Origin: Actinobacteria bacterium 13_1_40CM_66_12
GTDB taxonomy: Bacteria; Chloroflexota; Dormibacteria; Dormibacterales; Dormibacteraceae
Direction: 5' to 3'
Assembly: GCA_001917895.1 (NCBI GenBank)
Contig: MNEW01000026.1
Location: 1 to 32,008, forward strand
Length of the DNA: 32,008 nt
Under the pieces are notes generated by a model. That model was not told the origin of the DNA, did no database searches, and saw nothing but the letters and a program-made list of their open reading frames with translations. A program made the position numbers and the translations under genes. Below are positions 1 through 7,330 of this stretch, piece after piece (positions within the stretch are counted from its first letter, which is position 1; every line of letters begins with the position of its first letter).

Positions 1-284
1 ACCTCCGCGGGGTCGACCTCGGTGTTGAGCATGCGGGTCACGAAGCCCGCGACCGCCTGCCGCGCCTCATAAATTCCAGCCGCCGGCGTGTAGTGCGTGT
101 AGCCGTTCTGCATCGCGGAGATACCCGCCTCGACGATGTTGTCGGGCGTGGCGAAGTCGGGCTCGCCGATCTCGAGATGCACGATCCGCTTCCCTTCCGA
201 TTCGAGGCGCCTCGCCTTGGCCAGGACTTCGAACGCGCTTTCCGTGCCCAGGCGTGACATGCGCTCGGCGAACTTGATTGTCAC
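1..284 (-). CDS. PLP-dependent class I/II aminotransferase, N-terminal part (cut by window edge)
   Basis: The reading frame entering from the left edge gives about 94 residues typical of the N-terminus of fold-type I aminotransferases of the aspartate aminotransferase family. It carries the motif HLEIGEPDFATPDNI followed by GYTHYTPAAGIYEAR, the substrate-loop and PLP-domain entry region of that family. These enzymes transfer amino groups between amino acids and 2-oxo acids in the cytoplasm. The catalytic lysine lies beyond the window, so substrate cannot be inferred. The start is GTG at 284, ten bases after the SDR stop, with an AGGA-type ribosome site about nine bases upstream. An in-frame ATG eight codons later is the alternative. 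The short spacing suggests cotranscription with the SDR gene. Confidence 0.85.
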   Translation of the reverse strand, partial: MTIKFAERMSRLGTESAFEVLAKARRLESEGKRIVHLEIGEPDFATPDNIVEAGISAMQNGYTHYTPAAGIYEARQAVAGFVTRMLNTEVDPAE

Positions 285-294
285 GCTCGGAATC

Positions 295-1059
295 CTAATG
301 GACACCAAGTAAGGAACCGCCGTCGACCCCCAGCGTCTGCCCAGTGATGTAACCCGCTTGCTTCGAACACAGGAAGGCGCATGCCGCCGCGAACTCCCCC
401 GGATCGCCCAGCCGCCCCATCGGTGTCGCAGCGGCCTGCTGCTTGATTCGCTCATCGGGATCGACACCGGCCGCAATCGCCAGGTCTCGAGTGCGGTCGG
501 TCAGGATGGCGTCGGGCGCGAGGCAGTTGACCGTGATGCGGTCCGATGCGACCTCACGCGACAGCGTCTTGGCCAGCCCTGTGACTGCGCCCCGCATCGC
601 ATTCGACAAGGCGATGTTAGGGATCGGCTGCCGCACGGAGATCGAGGTGATGAACACGATCCGCCCCTGATCGGATTTCTTGAGATGAGGCAAACCGGCC
701 CGAACCAGACGCACAGCGCTCATGAGGGTCAGGTGAAACGCCACATCCCAATGCTCGAGCTGCGTGCTCTGGAAGGTGCCCGGCGGCGGGCCGCCGGCGT
801 TCACGACCAGCACGTCCAGGCCGGACAAGCGCGCGATAGCGGCATCCACCAGTGCCTCGGGGTCGCCCGGCCTGGAGACGTCGGCCGCGAACCAGCCCGC
901 GGCCCCGATCTGCTTTGCCGTGCTCTCGATCGCGGCCCCATCCCGCGATGAGATGAACACCTCCGCCCCCTCGGCGATCAGCGCTTCCGCGCACGCCCGC
1001 CCCAAACCCTTGCTCGCAGCCGCCACCAGAGCGCCTCGTCCTTTCAGCCCAAGGTCCAT
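295..1059 (-). CDS. SDR-family protein lacking the usual catalytic Tyr and Lys
   Basis: A 254-residue Rossmann protein of the short-chain dehydrogenase/reductase superfamily, most like the FabG-like 3-oxoacyl reductase group. The nucleotide loop is ASKGLG (residues 15-20), with alanine where the first glycine of TGxxxGxG usually sits. The NAGG motif is at 87-90, a serine-rich catalytic strand at 138-141 and a C-terminal GQTLGVDGG at 240-248. The YxxxK site aligns with LSNAMRGAV, so tyrosine becomes Ser152 and lysine becomes Arg156. I recall a divergent FabG-like SDR subgroup with such imperfect sites; its reaction is not known to me. The ATG is preceded by a clear AGGAGG. The gene follows the binding-protein gene by 17 bases and precedes the aminotransferase, so the three are probably one transcript. 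Substrate unknown. Confidence 0.85.
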   Translation of the reverse strand: MDLGLKGRGALVAAASKGLGRACAEALIAEGAEVFISSRDGAAIESTAKQIGAAGWFAADVSRPGDPEALVDAAIARLSGLDVLVVNAGGPPPGTFQSTQLEHWDVAFHLTLMSAVRLVRAGLPHLKKSDQGRIVFITSISVRQPIPNIALSNAMRGAVTGLAKTLSREVASDRITVNCLAPDAILTDRTRDLAIAAGVDPDERIKQQAAATPMGRLGDPGEFAAACAFLCSKQAGYITGQTLGVDGGSLLGVH

Positions 1060-1076
1060 CCCATCCTCCTGTCAGC

Positions 1077-2687
1077 TCAACCGCTCGTGTTCACGTACCA
1101 CTGCGTCACGTACTGGAATCGATCGCCCGGCTCGATCACGCTGTTCAGGTGCACTCCATGAACGCGCTGCGAGATCGCGTAGTCGTAGTGGGGCGAGTAG
1201 AGGAAGATCGCAGGCGCCGCGTCCGCCATCTGCGATTGGAAGTCCAGATAAGCGGCCAATCGCGATTGCTGGTCGACGGCAGCGCGTCCGTCCTCGAGAT
1301 CTTTGTCGATGAGGCCCCATCCGCGCGAGTATGCGAAGTTGAGCGCACCGGAATCGGCGCCCGAATGCCACACCGAGTTCAGGTCGGGATCAGGGCCGAC
1401 ATCGAACGCGACGAGAGCCGCCTGATAGTTCCGGCCGACCAGGTACTTCTGCACCAGATCCGCCCCTGAGACCGGCTTGACGTCAGCCTCGATGCCGATC
1501 TCGAGAAGCTGCCGCGCCACCGCATCGGCGACCTCCTTGTTCGGGAACGGGCTGGCGACCGCCAGCTCGAACTTGAACGACTGCCCGCCTTTGGCGCGCA
1601 CCTTGGTGCCTGGAGCCAGCAGCCAACCCGCAGCGTCCAGCGCCTTGGCCGCTGCGATTGGATCGTATGGATGCGTGGTCGCGGCCGACGGAGAGTAGGC
1701 CCAATCCCCAAACGGAATCGGGCTCGGGTCCGCGTCGCCCCGCCCAGCGAGCACTTCAGTCACCACTCGCTGCCTGTCGATGGCCTGCGTCAGCGCCAGC
1801 CGGACCTTGACGTCGTTGAAGAGAGTCTTGGCGGCGCCGTCCGGATTGAACGTAACGAAGGTATTGGTGAACGTCCTCGTGTCCTGCACGGTCACGTCGG
1901 TGCGTCCCTGCAGGGCGAGAACCTCTTGCGGCTCGAGGCCGCCGACCAGGTCTGCCGCGCCCGACAGCACGGCCCGGATCGCCATCTGCGGATCGGAGAC
2001 CGGGTAGGTCCTCAAGATCAGGTGGTCGAGGTAAGGCTGCGGGTCGGCGTACGGGTTGCGATCGAGCGTGATCGCCAGCGAGTTGATTCCGGCAACCTTG
2101 AACGGCCCGGTGCCGATCGCGCGGATTCCGCTGTACGGGCTCGCCACGATCTGTGCCGGCGCCATGCCGTCAAACAGATGCTTGGCGATGATGCCGATGC
2201 GCAACGCCAGCGGAAACGCGGCGCTGGGCGACTTCAGCGTGAACACGACCTGGTTCGGGCCTCCCGCCGCGATCCCCACCTGCCGCCAGTCCACCGCGCC
2301 CGGCTGCTGATACTCGAGGTCCTGCAGGACGTGGTAGCTGAAGAGCACGTCGTCGGCGCTGAACGGCTGGCCGTCGGCCCAGCGCACGCCGGTGCGAATG
2401 TTGAATGTGTACGTCAGGTGATCGTTCGAAATCGTCCAGTCGGAGGCGAGCTGGCCGACGACGTTCTGCCCCGCGTTCACGGTCGTGAGGCCCTGGTAGA
2501 TCACGCTGTCGACGTCGCGAGCCGAGTCGTCGGCCTCGAAGAGCGGATTGAGGACGCCGGCTTGACCGACGAGAGCCTCGACCGCGGTGCCGCCCCGAGC
2601 CGGTTTGGGCACCGTCGCCACCGGCTGGCAGGCCACGAGCGCCAACACCGCCGCCACCGCGGCGGTGAGCAGCCGCCTAACCGAGAT
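1077..2687 (-). CDS. Family-5 ABC transporter solute-binding lipoprotein (peptide/nickel type)
   Basis: A secreted solute-binding protein of the SBP_bac_5 (DppA/OppA) family. It shows a lipobox LVAC near the N-terminus, then the family signature region with SDWTISNDHLTYTFNIR and VRWADGQPFSADDVLFSYH, and a C-terminal lobe ending QYVTQWYVNTSG. It would be lipid-anchored at the outer face of the membrane and deliver peptides or similar ligands to an ABC importer; no permease or ATPase genes lie beside it. The first standard start, GTG at 2657, leaves only nine residues before the lipobox cysteine and no positively charged n-region. Reading upstream to ATC at 2687 restores SVRRLLTAAVAAVLALVAC, a convincing lipoprotein signal, so I place the start there with low certainty. 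That codon touches the end of the damaged secG gene. Confidence 0.85.
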   Translation of the reverse strand: MSVRRLLTAAVAAVLALVACQPVATVPKPARGGTAVEALVGQAGVLNPLFEADDSARDVDSVIYQGLTTVNAGQNVVGQLASDWTISNDHLTYTFNIRTGVRWADGQPFSADDVLFSYHVLQDLEYQQPGAVDWRQVGIAAGGPNQVVFTLKSPSAAFPLALRIGIIAKHLFDGMAPAQIVASPYSGIRAIGTGPFKVAGINSLAITLDRNPYADPQPYLDHLILRTYPVSDPQMAIRAVLSGAADLVGGLEPQEVLALQGRTDVTVQDTRTFTNTFVTFNPDGAAKTLFNDVKVRLALTQAIDRQRVVTEVLAGRGDADPSPIPFGDWAYSPSAATTHPYDPIAAAKALDAAGWLLAPGTKVRAKGGQSFKFELAVASPFPNKEVADAVARQLLEIGIEADVKPVSGADLVQKYLVGRNYQAALVAFDVGPDPDLNSVWHSGADSGALNFAYSRGWGLIDKDLEDGRAAVDQQSRLAAYLDFQSQMADAAPAIFLYSPHYDYAISQRVHGVHLNSVIEPGDRFQYVTQWYVNTSG

Positions 2688-2866
2688 TACGGGCTCGTAT
2701 CCAGGTGAGGGCGATCGAGCAGATCAAGAAGGCCGCTGCCAGCACCCAGGTCGTCCAGTAGACCCCCGAGGCCTGATGCCTTCGGGGTCTGGATGAGGAC
2801 CCCGGCCATCAAGAGGACCGCGAGCACCACCTCGATGATGATCAGGGCGTTGTTGAGCTGCTTCAC
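2677..2866 (-). pseudogene. secG: SecG-like protein-export channel subunit, frameshifted and short
   Basis: A small gene between the dismutase and the binding protein. From GTG at 2866, frame one reads VKQLNNALIIIEVVLAVLL, a first membrane helix, then VLIQTPKASGLG, the lipophilic-Q-glycine pattern of SecG. That frame ends at TAA (2689-2687) after 59 codons. The second membrane helix, VYWTTWVLAAAFLICSIALT, is in the +1 frame and ends at TAG (2679-2677). Frames join at a run of five G (minus strand; C 2763-2767). SecG normally has about 20 more residues between the helices, so loss of a loop segment is more likely than a single-base error. SecG assists SecYE translocation. secG downstream of tpiA is a common arrangement, which supports the call. 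Whether any functional product is made is unclear. Confidence 0.65.
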
Positions 2867-2872
2867 GTTCGC

Positions 2873-3475
2873 CTACTTGTAGCGGGCCTCGATGGCCTTC
2901 CAGTTGAGGGTGTTGAACCACGCGGCGACATAATCCGCGCGCTTGTTCTGGTACTTCAAGTAGTAGGCGTGCTCCCAGACGTCCACGCCCAGGATCGGCG
3001 TCAGGTTTTCCATGTAGGGGCTGTCCTGGTTCGGATACGACTTGATCACGAGCTTGCCGCCCGAATCCTTCAGCAGCCATGCCCAGCCGCTGCCGAACTG
3101 TCCCACCGCCGCCTTCTGGAGCTGCTCCTTGAACGTGTCATAGGAGCCGAAGGTGCTCGTGATCGCGTCCCCGATGTGTCCGGTCGGGGCTCCGCCGCCG
3201 CCAGGTCCCATGATCGTCCAGAAGATCGAGTGGTTCGAATGCCCTCCGGCGTTGTTGCGCAGCACGGTGCGTACGTCCTCGGGCACCGAGCTGATCCCGC
3301 GCAGGAGGTCCTCGACCGACTTCTTCGCCAGCTCCGGGTGCTTCTCGAGCGCACCGTTCGCGTTGTTCACATAGGCGGCGTGGTGCCGATCGTGATGGAT
3401 CTCCATCGTCTTCGCGTCGATATGCGGCTCGAGCGCGTCGAATGCGTATGGGAGCGGTGGAACCTCATAAGCCAT
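2873..3475 (-). CDS. sodA: Superoxide dismutase, Mn/Fe family
   Basis: A complete 200-residue iron/manganese superoxide dismutase, which converts superoxide to oxygen and hydrogen peroxide in the cytoplasm. The four metal ligands are visible: His27 in MEIHHDRHH, His82 in [10 protein letters not shown], and Asp165 and His169 in [10 protein letters not shown] second-shell glutamine at 150 (PNQDSP) and glycine at 77 are the pattern of the manganese type. Iron or cambialistic use cannot be excluded from sequence. The start ATG is preceded by a G-rich Shine-Dalgarno region. It follows gpmA by about 50 bases and precedes the secG remnant by six, so it probably shares the glycolytic transcript. Confidence 0.96.
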   Translation of the reverse strand: MAYEVPPLPYAFDALEPHIDAKTMEIHHDRHHAAYVNNANGALEKHPELAKKSVEDLLRGISSVPEDVRTVLRNNAGGHSNHSIFWTIMGPGGGGAPTGHIGDAITSTFGSYDTFKEQLQKAAVGQFGSGWAWLLKDSGGKLVIKSYPNQDSPYMENLTPILGVDVWEHAYYLKYQNKRADYVAAWFNTLNWKAIEARYK

Positions 3476-3526
3476 TGCGGGTAACCCCCCTTACAAGCGG
3501 TCTGTGATCTTGATTACGAAATCAGT

Positions 3527-4276
3527 CTAGCGAGAGCCGGTCGCTTGATCGCGGACCGCGGCCGCCCGCCGCTCGATCTCCTTGGGGTCGCCGAGGTACC
3601 TGCTCGACCGCGGCGCGAAATCGCTGTCGAGCTGGTAGACGCGCGGCACGCCGGTCGGAATGTCGAGGTCGACGACCTGCTGCTCGGTCAGGCCATCCAG
3701 GTGTTTGACCAGCGCCCGCAAGCTGTTGCCATGGGCGGATACGAGGACGCAATCCTCGCGCAGCAGGTCGGGCACGATGGCGTCGTACCAGTAGGGGAGC
3801 ATCCGCTCCACGACGTCTTTCAGACACTCCGCCGCCGGGAGCACCTCGGGTGGCATGGCGGCGTAGCGCGGATCGTGCGATGGATGCCTCTCGTCGCTCT
3901 TTTCCAGCGCCGGCGGCCGCACGTCATAGCTGCGGCGCCAGACCTTCACCTTGTCCTCGCCAAAGCGCTCGGCGGTCTCCCGTTTGTTGAGGCCCTGCAG
4001 CGCGCCATAGTGCCGTTCGTTGAGCCGCCAGCTGCGCCGGACCGGTATCCAGGTCCGGTTCATCTCGGCCAGGGCGAGGTCCGCCGTCTGGATCGCGCGC
4101 ACCAGGACCGAGGTGTGAACGGCGGTCGGCGCCAGGCCCGCTGCTTGCATCAGCCTGCCCGCTTCTCTGGCTTCAGTGACGCCGAGCTCGCTGAGGGGCA
4201 CGTCGTGCCAGCCGGTGAAGAGGTTCTCGAGGTTCCACGTGCTCTGGCCGTGCCGGACCAAGACGAGAGTTCCGAT
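3527..4276 (-). CDS. gpmA: 2,3-bisphosphoglycerate-dependent phosphoglycerate mutase
   Basis: Interconverts 3- and 2-phosphoglycerate in glycolysis. The phosphoacceptor histidine is in RHGQSTWN, the catalytic glutamate in RLNERHYGALQGLNK, and the second active-site histidine in VSAHGNSLRALVKHL. The protein is close to the normal family length of about 250. The first standard start is TTG at 4261, which gives LVRHGQ and cuts the first beta strand. Family members begin M-x-TLVLVRHG, and the matching codon here is ATC at 4276, six bases after the tpiA stop codon begins. No ATG, GTG or TTG exists in frame between 4262 and the upstream stop at 4340-4342. I therefore favour the ATC start, read by reinitiation after tpiA, with modest certainty. 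Function is not in doubt. Confidence 0.95.
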   Translation of the reverse strand: MGTLVLVRHGQSTWNLENLFTGWHDVPLSELGVTEAREAGRLMQAAGLAPTAVHTSVLVRAIQTADLALAEMNRTWIPVRRSWRLNERHYGALQGLNKRETAERFGEDKVKVWRRSYDVRPPALEKSDERHPSHDPRYAAMPPEVLPAAECLKDVVERMLPYWYDAIVPDLLREDCVLVSAHGNSLRALVKHLDGLTEQQVVDLDIPTGVPRVYQLDSDFAPRSSRYLGDPKEIERRAAAVRDQATGSR

Positions 4277-4280
4277 GCGA

Positions 4281-5075
4281 TTAGCGATGGCCGTAGACCC
4301 CTGCCGTGACCTCCACGATCCTGGCGAACTCCTCCGCGTTCAGGCTGGCCCCGCCGACGAGACACCCGTCGCAGAGCGGCAGCTCGACGTAGGACTCGAC
4401 GTTGCTCGCATTGACGCTCCCTCCGTAGAGGACCCTGACCTTGCGTGCGGCGCCCGCGCCGATGAGCTCCCCCACCGTCTTCCTGATCATCCTCATCGTC
4501 TTGTATGCGTGCTCAGGGTCGGCGCTCTTGCCGGAGCCGATGGCCCACACCGGCTCGTAGGCGATGACCAGGCGGGCTGAATCGTCGGCCGAACAGTTCG
4601 CGAGCCCGGCCCTCACCTGGGCGGCGACGACCTCGCCGCTCTGCCCGGCGACGTAGTGCTCGTCGAGCTCGCCGACGCACATGATCACGCTGAGGTCGTT
4701 GGCGAGCGCCGCGGCGGTCTTGCGCGCGACCATGTCGTCCGTCTCGCCGAGGTAAGCGCGGCGCTCGGAGTGCCCGGTGATCACCCACTGGCACCAGCCC
4801 GTGAGCATGGCCGGCGAAACCTCACCCGTGTAGGCGCCTGACAGCTCCCAGAAGCAGTCCTGGGCGCCGAGCTTCACTGTGGTGCCCTCCAGGACCTCGG
4901 CGATTCCCAGCAGCCATGGGTAGGGCGGAAAAACCGCGACTTCCACGATGTCAGGGTTGCTGGTGGCGGCGGGCATCACACCTTTGATGAGGTCGAGGGC
5001 GTCGCCCGCGTTGACGGGATTCATCTTCCAGTTGGCGGCAAGCAGAGCTTTGGGGCTCACCCGAGCCGGGGCCAT
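4281..5075 (-). CDS. tpiA: Triosephosphate isomerase
   Basis: A 264-residue TIM-barrel enzyme that interconverts dihydroxyacetone phosphate and glyceraldehyde 3-phosphate. Active-site residues are all present: Asn15 and Lys17 in AANWKMN, electrophilic His102 in ITGHSERR, and catalytic Glu174 in AYEPVWAIGSGK, followed by the phosphate-gripping YGGSVN and LVGGASL motifs. Length is normal for the family, with about eight extra N-terminal residues. The ATG at 5075 lies eight bases after the pgk stop, without an obvious Shine-Dalgarno site, which suggests coupling to pgk translation. It sits between pgk and gpmA in the glycolytic run. Confidence 0.97.
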   Translation of the reverse strand: MAPARVSPKALLAANWKMNPVNAGDALDLIKGVMPAATSNPDIVEVAVFPPYPWLLGIAEVLEGTTVKLGAQDCFWELSGAYTGEVSPAMLTGWCQWVITGHSERRAYLGETDDMVARKTAAALANDLSVIMCVGELDEHYVAGQSGEVVAAQVRAGLANCSADDSARLVIAYEPVWAIGSGKSADPEHAYKTMRMIRKTVGELIGAGAARKVRVLYGGSVNASNVESYVELPLCDGCLVGGASLNAEEFARIVEVTAGVYGHR

Positions 5076-5083
5076 CTAAAGCT

Positions 5084-6250
5084 CTACGCCTCCTTCAGTA
5101 TTGCAACGCCAGGCAGTTGCCTCCCCTCGAGGTACTCCAAAGTGGCTCCGCCGCCGGTCGAGACCCATGAGAAGCGGCCCGTAAGCCCGAGCGCATCGAT
5201 GGCTGCGGCGGTGTCGCCACCGCCGACGAGAGTGTAAGCGCCGGAACTGGCGATCGCTTCTCCTACGCCGCGAGTTCCCGCACCGAACTCCGCGATCTCG
5301 AACATCCCCATCGGACCGTTCCACACCACAGTGCCCGAGCCACGGAGCCGCTCGGCGAAAAGGGCCACGCTCTGCGGTCCGATGTCGAGCGCGATCCACC
5401 CCGGGTCGACGGCGTGAGCCGGAAAGATTTGCGTCGGCTGGCCGGGCTGGACCTGCTGGGCGCAGACGAGGTCGACCGGAAGGACGAGGCGGTTGCCGAA
5501 GATCTTCCAGACCTCGTTGGCGGCCTCCAGCGCGCCTTCTTCGACCAGGCTGCGCCCGGTGGGATAGCCCTGGGCGCGGAGGAACGTGTTCGCCATCGCG
5601 CCGCCGATCACCAGTGCATCTACCTTCGTGATGAGGTTGTTGAGCAGGTTGATCTTGGTCGACACCTTGGCGCCGCCGATCACCGCGACCAAGGGTCGCG
5701 CGGGGTTGTCGATGCCGGCGTGAAGCGCCTCCAGCTCGGCGACCATGAGCTGACCGGCGTATGCGGGCAGGTACGCGGCGACCCCCACCACCGACGCATG
5801 TGCGCGGTGCGAGGCCGCGAACGCGTCGTTGCAGAAGATCTCGCCGTGCGCGGCCAGCTGGCGGGCGAACTCGGGGTCGTTGTTCTCCTCTTCGGGATGG
5901 AACCGCACGTTCTCGAGCAGCAGCACCTTGCCGGGCTGTAGTCTCCCGACCGCGGACTGGGCGATCGGGCCGACGCAGTCGGCGGCGAAGGGCACCTCAC
6001 CCCAGAGATGCTGGGAGAGCTCGCGGGCGACGGGGCGAAGCGACAGCGCCGGGTCGGGACCGGTCGGACGCCCGAGGTGAGACATGACGATCGTCATCGC
6101 GCCGCGATGCATCAGATCGCGCAGCGTCGGGATGGCGGCCTTGATACGGGTGGCGTCGGTGATCGCCCCGTTGGCCGTTGGGACGTTGAAGTCCTCGCGC
6201 ACGAGGACCCTCTTGCCGCTGACGTCGACGGATTGGATCGACGCTTTCAG
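5084..6250 (-). CDS. pgk: Phosphoglycerate kinase
   Basis: Makes 3-phosphoglycerate and ATP from 1,3-bisphosphoglycerate and ADP. The N-terminal signature KRVLVREDFNVP, the substrate-binding SHLGRPTG, the hinge region VAVIGGAKVSTKI and the C-terminal nucleotide loop STGGGATLEYLEG are all visible. Family members begin a few residues before the DVSGKRV segment. That point here is CTG at 6250, giving KASIQSVDVSGKRVLVR after the initiator, and this CTG overlaps the gap stop as CTGA. The nearest standard start, GTG at 6304, would add 18 residues of non-family sequence and overlap gap by 58 bases. I favour CTG on homology and spacing; it needs N-terminal evidence. Product of the CTG version is 388 residues, within family range. 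Confidence 0.96.
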   Translation of the reverse strand: MKASIQSVDVSGKRVLVREDFNVPTANGAITDATRIKAAIPTLRDLMHRGAMTIVMSHLGRPTGPDPALSLRPVARELSQHLWGEVPFAADCVGPIAQSAVGRLQPGKVLLLENVRFHPEEENNDPEFARQLAAHGEIFCNDAFAASHRAHASVVGVAAYLPAYAGQLMVAELEALHAGIDNPARPLVAVIGGAKVSTKINLLNNLITKVDALVIGGAMANTFLRAQGYPTGRSLVEEGALEAANEVWKIFGNRLVLPVDLVCAQQVQPGQPTQIFPAHAVDPGWIALDIGPQSVALFAERLRGSGTVVWNGPMGMFEIAEFGAGTRGVGEAIASSGAYTLVGGGDTAAAIDALGLTGRFSWVSTGGGATLEYLEGRQLPGVAILKEA

Positions 6251-7254
6251 AGTCGCGTCGCCATGTAGGTGATCAAGTCGACCATCCGGCAGCTGAAGCC
6301 CCACTCGTTGTCGTACCAGCTCACGACCTTCGCCCAGTCTCCGCCCAGCGTCTGCGTCAGCGGCGCGTCGACGATCGAAGAATGCGGGTCGCCCTTGAAG
6401 TCCGAGGAAACAAGCGGTTCCTTGCTCACGGAGAGGATGCCCTTCAGCTCGCCCCCGGCGGCCTCGTCGAAGGCTGCGTTGATGTCCTCGGCGGTGGTCG
6501 TCTTGCTCAGCTGCACGGTGAGGTCGACGACGGACACGTCCAGTATCGGCACGCGGAACGCCATGCCCTCGAACTTGCCTTTTAGGTCTGGCAGCACCTC
6601 GGACACGGCCCGATTAGCGCCGGTGGACGTCGGGATGATGTTGTCGGCGGCCGCCCGCGCGCGCCGCAGGTCCTTGTGCGGCAGGTCCTGCAGCTTCTGG
6701 TCCGCGGTGTACGCGTGGATCGTGGTCATCATTCCGCGCTCGATGCCGTAGCTGTTATGAAGGACGTGCGCCAGCGGCACGAAACAGTTGGTGGTGCAGC
6801 TCGCGTTGGAGATGACGTTGTGCTGCTTGGGGTTGTAGGCCTTGTGGTTCACGCCCATCACGACGGTGAAGTCCTGGTTGGTCGCCGGAGCGGAGATGAT
6901 CACCTTCTTCGCACCGCCCTTGTCGATGTGGACGCGGGCTTTGGTCGCGTCGGTGAAGAGCCCGGTCGACTCGACGACGATGTCCACGCCGAGGTCCTTC
7001 CACGCCAGGTCGGCGGGGTCCTTGTAGCTCATGAACTTCATCCGGCTGCCGTCGACGACGATGTCGTCCCCTTCAACGCTCACAGACGGGCCGAACGTGC
7101 CGAGAGCGGTGTCGTGCTTCAGGAGATGGGCGAAGGTGTGCGCGTCGCCGATGTCGTTGACGGCCACGATCTCGAACGAAGCCTTGAGGGCGTCGGCGGC
7201 CCGGTAGATGTTCCGGCCGATGCGCCCGAAACCATTGATTCCAACCCTGGTCAT
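6247..7254 (-). CDS. gap: Glyceraldehyde-3-phosphate dehydrogenase, type I
   Basis: A complete 335-residue enzyme that oxidises and phosphorylates glyceraldehyde 3-phosphate to 1,3-bisphosphoglycerate. The Rossmann motif GINGFGRIGR is at residues 5-14. Asp34 at the end of the second strand indicates preference for NAD rather than NADP. The catalytic cysteine is Cys153 in SNASCTTNC, and the assisting base is His180 in TIHAYT. The C-terminal WYDNEWGFSCRMVDL is typical. The ATG has a good upstream GAGGGG. It begins 76 bases after whiA and is the first glycolytic gene of the run that continues into pgk, whose start overlaps the gap stop. Confidence 0.97.
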   Translation of the reverse strand: MTRVGINGFGRIGRNIYRAADALKASFEIVAVNDIGDAHTFAHLLKHDTALGTFGPSVSVEGDDIVVDGSRMKFMSYKDPADLAWKDLGVDIVVESTGLFTDATKARVHIDKGGAKKVIISAPATNQDFTVVMGVNHKAYNPKQHNVISNASCTTNCFVPLAHVLHNSYGIERGMMTTIHAYTADQKLQDLPHKDLRRARAAADNIIPTSTGANRAVSEVLPDLKGKFEGMAFRVPILDVSVVDLTVQLSKTTTAEDINAAFDEAAGGELKGILSVSKEPLVSSDFKGDPHSSIVDAPLTQTLGGDWAKVVSWYDNEWGFSCRMVDLITYMATRL

Positions 7255-7330
7255 TGATCACCCCTCACCTTACGTGCGGGCCCGAGCACGACCGGCATTT
7301 AGAAGGACAGCGCGATGGGCCGACGTAATG

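Noticed and set aside
1671..2708. Plus-strand open frame of 345 codons opposite the solute-binding protein
   Set aside because: Antisense shadow of a well-supported gene. Composition is Arg/Val/His rich with no motif.
2763..2767. Programmed +1 frameshifting as an explanation for secG, M24 and MFS
   Set aside because: All three need a +1 shift, but in each case conserved residues are also missing. A frameshift alone cannot restore a normal protein, so deletion fits better.
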